DNA from: Brumimicrobium sp051745635
GTDB taxonomy: Bacteria > Bacteroidota > Bacteroidia > Flavobacteriales_D > Crocinitomicaceae
Length of the DNA stretch: 19,088 nt
Assembly: GCA_051745635.1 (NCBI GenBank)
Contig: JBNJEH010000060.1
Coordinates: forward strand, 1 to 19,088
Direction: 5' to 3'
The notes beneath the pieces are model-generated. The model did no database searches and was not told the origin of the DNA. It worked only from the letters and a program-made list of their open reading frames with translations. Position 1 is the first letter of the stretch; every line of letters begins with the position of its first letter. The translations under genes and the position numbers were made by a program. Below are positions 16,401 to 19,088 of the stretch, piece after piece.

Positions 16401-17158
16401 TCCTCACCATTTACATAAAACCCTGAAGATACTGCCTCTATACTACCGAAATATTTCTCGGAAGGACCTCTCGTCGTTACAGAGATAATACCTCCGGTTG
16501 CATCACCATAATTGGCAGGAACACCACCTGTAATCACCTGTACTTCTTCGAGCGCAGACTTCGGCAAATTCGAAGAACCCCGCACTTTAATACCATCAAT
16601 ATAATAATATGAAGCGCCTTCACGAGAACCTCTTACACTAATTCCTCCTGAACCTTCAGATTCATTTACTCCACCAACGGTAGAAGCGACACCTGAAGCT
16701 GAACGAACGGGAAGTTTATCGATATCTTCTCTGGTGATCGTCGAACCTTGTGCACCACCATCTTCATTGATCAGCGGAACTTTATAGGCGACAACCTCTA
16801 CTTCTTCCATTTCCTGAACATCCTCCGGCTTGGTCAGTTCTGTTTTATCCAAAAATGTAATTTTCTCAGGAGAAACTTGAACATCATTGATGCGAACCGG
16901 CTGGTGTTCGGTTGAACGGAATTCCACATCATAAGTTCCCGAAGTTATCGACGGAAACTGGAATTTTCCATCAAAATCGGTTTCTGTACCTCCTTTTACA
17001 ATCCCCCCTTGGTAAAGTACAACTTTAGCAAAAGGAATGGGTTCCTTTGAATCCCCATCAATTACTGACCCCTTAATAGTTCCGCTACCGGCCTGACCGA
17101 AAGAATACCCAGCCGTTAAAACGAGACTTAATAGTACAAAGTAGAGTTTACGTATCAT
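13406..17158 (-). CDS. TonB-dependent outer-membrane receptor with carboxypeptidase-like N-domain
   Basis: A 1250-aa TonB-dependent receptor, taking up or handling an unknown ligand across the outer membrane using TonB/ExbBD energy. The signal peptide is residues of about 1-21. Residues 26-108 are a carboxypeptidase-regulatory-like domain (GTIKGSVIDGDSKEPIPFAK, then TDFDGKFQFP). A TonB-box-like EVEVVAYKVPLI (119-130) precedes the plug (about 135-230) with SVRGSREGASYYYIDGIKVR and EEVQVITGGVPANYGDATGG. The rest is a long beta-barrel with Tyr/Asn/Asp-rich loops, ending in GVKFDF with the terminal Phe that the BAM complex recognises. It lacks the SusC/RagA signature and no SusD follows, so this is not a classical glycan-utilisation pair. 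Instead a T9SS cargo gene begins 19 bp downstream. It is first in the three-gene operon. Confidence 0.92.
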   Translation of the reverse strand: MIRKLYFVLLSLVLTAGYSFGQAGSGTIKGSVIDGDSKEPIPFAKVVLYQGGIVKGGTETDFDGKFQFPSITSGTYDVEFRSTEHQPVRINDVQVSPEKITFLDKTELTKPEDVQEMEEVEVVAYKVPLINEDGGAQGSTITREDIDKLPVRSASGVASTVGGVNESEGSGGISVRGSREGASYYYIDGIKVRGSSNLPKSALEEVQVITGGVPANYGDATGGIISVTTRGPSEKYFGSIEAVSSGFYVNGEDPLGYDGQVYGLDKFGYNLFEGMISGPLLMKKDSTGKKTEPILGFLVSATFRDQLDPRPFADGAWRIKEGVREELLENPLRPSSGGEGNFNNSDFLRQEDFEKTPWRMNARRTRISGAGKIDVNTGPTVNLTFGGSMNYNFGKNYDYSNSLYNFENFGNNSSLDWRVYGRFQQRFKNDDENSSSKVESFYYNLMVDYSKSDRKTYDENHEYNLFNYGHVGYFETTRRPTYSFNDANDSLIHDGFRDVQVDFTPSEINPSLAAITSQYYDINEGNPAGRYENLTQILQGNGLRNGDQPGSVYSLWENLGTPFNGFSKVEAEQLRFTGSASLSIGGHNISLGVEVEQRWDRGWSNGNLGPIGIWEVARQYMNSHITELDENDAAYDFYGTYPRVTYDRLNTGYAANGGDGEYGGAVENDEQTFFDYNFRNEIGLDPAGNDYVDIDSYDPNIFSLDMFTPDELFNQGQNFVSYYGYDHTGERVSGNTDINAYFNETDENGNYRRFIGAFQPTYVAGYIMDKFSFDDIIFNVGLRVDVFDANQPVLKDQHLFFNARSASEAQALKADDPNTYDWVDIPESIEDDYVVYVNDINNPTQINGFRDGETWFNAEGIETQDPSTITGSAGIAPWLLNPEQETPSADAFKDYDVAINFMPRIAFSFPISDEASFFANYDILTKRPTSGLRFEPLDYQFVQDRNNIINNANLRPEKTIDYAFGFQQVITRTSSLKFNAFYRELRDMVQVRNIFEAYPSTYRTYGNRDFGTVKGLTVEYDLRRTGNIRMTANYTLQFANGTGSDPNSALSFVNSNQPDLRNVYPFSYDQRHAFSITLDYRYGQGKDYNGPVVKDVNILENTGLNVITRINSGEPYSRQKNITPSAAGGGTPQLVGGLNGSRKPWTYRLDLQLDRTFNLEFGKEGEKKKRAFLNVYVRATNLFNQFNVINVYRATGVPDDDGFLAAAQWQTTIQNQLDEQSYRDLYSMFMANPFNISRPRTIRLGVKFDF

Positions 17159-17200
17159 AAGATTTTATTAATTAATTCTCACTTATTTATTCGAAGACCG

Positions 17201-17208
17201 TAAATATA
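17201..17208 (-). promoter_or_regulatory. Probable -7 box of the receptor/T9SS-cargo/PorV operon
   Basis: The minus strand reads TATATTTA followed by CGG, one mismatch from TAnnTTTG, 42 nt upstream of the receptor ATG. The flanking 17159-17363 gap is very AT-rich and has no gene. No -33 TTTG lies at the expected distance, which may mean that another sigma factor or an activator is used. Confidence 0.45.
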
Positions 17209-17363
17209 GAAAAAATCATTTAGATAATTTAACATCTTTTAAATTTGTATTCACAGTGACGAAATATTACAGTAACAAAGCTACACTTATTTTAGAATAA
17301 AAAAATTTGTTAAAAGGAAGAATTTACTAAAACTATACACGTCTAAGGTGTGTTATAAAGTGT

Positions 17364-17876
17364 TCAGCCCTGCCAACCTGCATACATTCTATAATTCTTA
17401 GAAATCCGCTGAATCTCCTGTTCAAATTGGTCCTGACTAAGTGTTTTAACCTTTCTCACGGGGGATCCGGCGTAAATAGCATGTGGTTCTAGTTCACTAT
17501 TTTCCAGTACGACGCTACCTGCTGCGATAATCGTATTCGTATGAATGACGGCATGATCCATAACAATCGCCCCCATTCCTATGAGAACGTTTGGTTTTAT
17601 ATGACAACCATGAACGATTGCATTGTGCCCAATAGAGACATTTTCTTCCACGATGGTTTTGGATTTTTCAAAGGTACAGTGAATAACAGCACCGTCCTGC
17701 ACATTCACATTGCTGCCCAGATGAACGCTGTTCACATCTCCGCGAATTACGGTGTTATACCAAACGGTTACTCCTTCTTCCAAATAAACATCTCCAACTA
17801 TTGTAGCGTTCTCAGCGATCCAGTGCGCTTTTTCTATCTGAGGAGTTTTCCCGCGAATTGATTTAATCAATGCCAT
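17364..17876 (-). CDS. Gamma-carbonic-anhydrase-fold hexapeptide-repeat protein
   Basis: A 170-aa left-handed beta-helix protein of the gamma-carbonic anhydrase/YrdA/PaaY group. Hexapeptide repeats run from about residue 20 to 135 (for example ATIVGDVYLEEGVTV, VSIGHNAIVHGCHI, IAAGSVVL). The three zinc-ligand histidines are all present at His66, His84 and His89, and Arg45, Asp47 and Gln60 match the conserved trimer-interface and active-site residues. The C-terminal helix (QFEQEIQRISKNYRMYAGW) is typical. Members either hydrate CO2 or have unknown thioesterase/acyl roles; metal site conservation alone does not prove carbonic anhydrase activity. Its ATG lies 14 nt inside the end of murI, so it depends on the murI transcript. 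No clear terminator follows it. Confidence 0.92.
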   Translation of the reverse strand: MALIKSIRGKTPQIEKAHWIAENATIVGDVYLEEGVTVWYNTVIRGDVNSVHLGSNVNVQDGAVIHCTFEKSKTIVEENVSIGHNAIVHGCHIKPNVLIGMGAIVMDHAVIHTNTIIAAGSVVLENSELEPHAIYAGSPVRKVKTLSQDQFEQEIQRISKNYRMYAGWQG

Positions 17877-18702
17877 TTTCTGAAATTTTTATTTGTTTAG
17901 CCCGACAACGTAACCCAAACAATTCCAATACCCGCGTTTCAAATACTGATGCTTTTTCTGTCGTCATATACTTAACGGACCGACCCGTTTGGATTTTTCT
18001 TACCAACCAGGAATGTCGTTTGAGATAACTTTCCAGCGATGCTGCCACCACCTTTCCCTGACTCACAACAGTTATTTGACCTTCAATAATTGTTTGGAGA
18101 AATGGTTCCAGAACGGGGTAGTGCGTGCATCCCAGCAGGTAGACATCCGCATTCGGATAACGATGCTGTAATGCGCGAATATCCTTCGTGATCATGAGTT
18201 GACCTTCGGGTGTTTGGTATTCACCACTTTCGACCAAAGGAACCCACATTGGACAAGCATGCTGATGAACCTGCGTAGAAGAACTGAATTTTGCGAATTC
18301 TATAGGGTAAGAAGCTGAACGAACAGTTCCTTCAGTTGCCAAAACGACTATTTCACCCGTTTTGCTCAGTGCTCCGATGTTCTCGGCGCTAGGTCGAACA
18401 ACACCGAGTACTCGTCTTCCGGGGTAATCCAGTAACTCTTTCTGCTGAATACTTCTCAAAGCCTTGGCAGATGCCGTATTGCATGCTAATATTACAAGCT
18501 GGCATCCGTACTCAAACAATGTTCGCACCCCCTGCCACGTGTACTCATAAACAACATCGAAGGAACGCGTTCCGTAAGGCGCCCGCGCATTATCCCCTAA
18601 ATAGAGGTAATCGTATTCGGGCAATAATTCGCGCACCTCCCTTAGCACAGTGATTCCACCATATCCGGAATCAAAAAAACCGATAGGACCTTGCTTGGGC
18701 AT
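17863..18702 (-). CDS. murI: Glutamate racemase
   Basis: Converts L-glutamate to D-glutamate for peptidoglycan stem peptides, a cytoplasmic cofactor-independent racemase. The 279-aa length is usual. Both catalytic cysteines are present: Cys74 in LACNTASAKA and Cys192 in GCTHYP. The N-terminal FFDSGYGGITVL with Asp11-Ser12 and the YLGDNARAPYG segment (residues 34-44) are the substrate-binding signatures. The start is fixed by the short lead MPKQGPIGFFDSG. It has an excellent promoter right against the ATG and overlaps the gamma-carbonic-anhydrase-fold gene by 14 nt at its 3' end. Confidence 0.96.
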   Translation of the reverse strand: MPKQGPIGFFDSGYGGITVLREVRELLPEYDYLYLGDNARAPYGTRSFDVVYEYTWQGVRTLFEYGCQLVILACNTASAKALRSIQQKELLDYPGRRVLGVVRPSAENIGALSKTGEIVVLATEGTVRSASYPIEFAKFSSSTQVHQHACPMWVPLVESGEYQTPEGQLMITKDIRALQHRYPNADVYLLGCTHYPVLEPFLQTIIEGQITVVSQGKVVAASLESYLKRHSWLVRKIQTGRSVKYMTTEKASVFETRVLELFGLRCRAKQIKISENGID

Positions 18703-18706
18703 AATT

Positions 18707-18737
18707 CAAAAGTACATAAAATAGGTCATTATACAAA
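18707..18737 (-). promoter_or_regulatory. murI promoter, consensus Bacteroidota type
   Basis: The minus strand has TTTG (18734-18737), exactly 19 nt, then TACTTTTG (18707-18714): a full match to TTTG-N19-TAnnTTTG. Only AATT separates the -7 box from the ATG at 18702, so the transcript would start at or next to the start codon and there is no room for a Shine-Dalgarno sequence. Confidence 0.8.
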
Positions 18738-18787
18738 GACGGGATAAAAATCCAACCCAGCTCTCATCGTGCTCTTACGTCACATTT

Positions 18788-18795
18788 TATATTTG
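18788..18795 (+). promoter_or_regulatory. Likely -7 box for the IS110 transposase
   Basis: TATATTTG matches TAnnTTTG exactly and lies 17 nt before the transposase ATG. No -33 TTTG was found 19 nt upstream. Confidence 0.5.
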
Positions 18796-18812
18796 TAAAA
18801 AAAAGTTTTAAA

Positions 18813-18989
18813 ATGAAAAGAGTAGCTGGATTGGACGTGCACAAAGATACAATATTTGCGTGTGTAAAAAAAGGAAAATATCAAAGTGGTGTAAAAGAAT
18901 TTGGAACAACTACAAGTGAGCTAGAAGAGCTTTTTCACTGGTTACAAGGTGAACGAGTAGCTAAAGTTGCAATGGAAAGCACCAGTACA
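18813..18989 (+). pseudogene. IS110-family transposase, N-terminal fragment
   Basis: The reading frame from the ATG gives MKRVAGLDVHKDTIFACV at the start and FGTTTSELEELFHWL then VAKVAMESTST, the hallmark start of the IS110/IS1111 DEDD transposase (Asp8 of the GLDVHKD strand and Glu55 of AMEST are the first two catalytic acidic residues). Intact family members run to more than 300 residues and continue MEST-x-x-YW; here similarity stops after about 59 residues and is replaced by unrelated residues (SVQKTVSLEIFSPSD). The frame stays open to the window end but is no longer transposase. The left end of the element must lie in 18738-18812, after the murI promoter. Whether the remainder of the gene lies beyond the window cannot be seen. 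Confidence 0.8.
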
Positions 18990-19088
18990 GGGAGTGTTCA
19001 AAAAACTGTGTCACTCGAAATTTTCTCACCTTCCGATACAAATATAATATATCTTCACTCATATCTTAAACACCTCAAAGGTAATTTT
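18990..19088. mobile_element. Probable end of a second insertion element (IS256/Mutator-like?) inserted in the IS110 gene
   Basis: Immediately where IS110 similarity ends, the sequence becomes GGGAGTGTTCAAAAAACTGT followed by GTCA, which resembles, from memory, terminal inverted repeats of Bacteroidota IS256/Mutator-type elements. The following ~75 bp are AT-rich and non-coding in appearance. A TAnnTTTG match on the minus strand (19039-19046) would point out toward the IS110 fragment. The other end, transposase and target duplication are outside the window, so the family is a guess. Confidence 0.45.

Noticed and set aside
13406..17158. SusC/SusD polysaccharide-utilisation pair
   Set aside because: The receptor lacks the SusC/RagA signature and the next gene is a T9SS cargo, not a SusD-like lipoprotein; no glycoside hydrolases are present.
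17240..17247. Plus-strand TAAATTTG matching TAnnTTTG
   Set aside because: Both flanking genes run on the minus strand and no plus-strand gene follows, so it is probably chance in an AT-rich gap.

Overview
The window reads as chromosomal DNA from a Bacteroidota bacterium with a type IX secretion system (T9SS), probably of the Flavobacteriales/Saprospiria kind. The evidence is a TonB-dependent receptor with a carboxypeptidase-like N-terminal domain, a large exported protein with a T9SS-type C-terminal sorting domain, a PorV/PorQ-family barrel, and several promoters matching the Bacteroidota consensus (-33 TTTG, about 19 nt, -7 TAnnTTTG). It is gene-dense, moderately AT-rich and mostly transcribed leftward (minus strand). 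No rRNA, tRNA or CRISPR array was seen.

Layout from left to right. At 2-82 is the tail of a plus-strand gene cut by the window edge, convergent with an MFS transporter (98-1327, minus). At 1588-2727 (minus) is an AAA+/DUF4143 ATPase. It is separated from a small AT-rich lipoprotein gene (3006-3677, plus) by a 278-bp divergent region holding three 32-bp tandem repeats and two palindromes. Next come a Crp/Fnr-type regulator (3800-4381, minus) and an overlapping pair, a flippase-like integral membrane protein followed by a membrane glycosyltransferase (6560 down to 4526). ruvC (6575-7153, plus) diverges from this pair with only 14 bp between start codons. It converges on a translationally coupled greA-HIT pair (8012 down to 7150).

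The centre of the window (17158 down to 8090) is a three-gene leftward operon: TonB-dependent receptor (1250 aa), very large T9SS cargo protein (1402 aa) and PorV/PorQ-like outer-membrane protein (352 aa). The gaps are 19 and 29 bp, and a strong hairpin terminator lies just beyond the last gene. I infer an outer-membrane/cell-surface module in which the PorV/Q-like protein could help deliver or hold the cargo at the surface and the receptor is its transport or docking partner. The cargo ectodomain resembles a conserved but functionally uncharacterised Bacteroidota family, and this triad is the best candidate for an undescribed system here.

To the right are overlapping murI (glutamate racemase) and a gamma-carbonic-anhydrase-fold gene. 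murI has a textbook Bacteroidota promoter placed so close to its ATG that the mRNA is probably leaderless; the DUF4143 ATPase shows nearly the same arrangement. The window ends in a broken IS110-family transposase whose reading frame is interrupted after about 59 codons by what looks like the end of a second insertion element, possibly IS256/Mutator-type.
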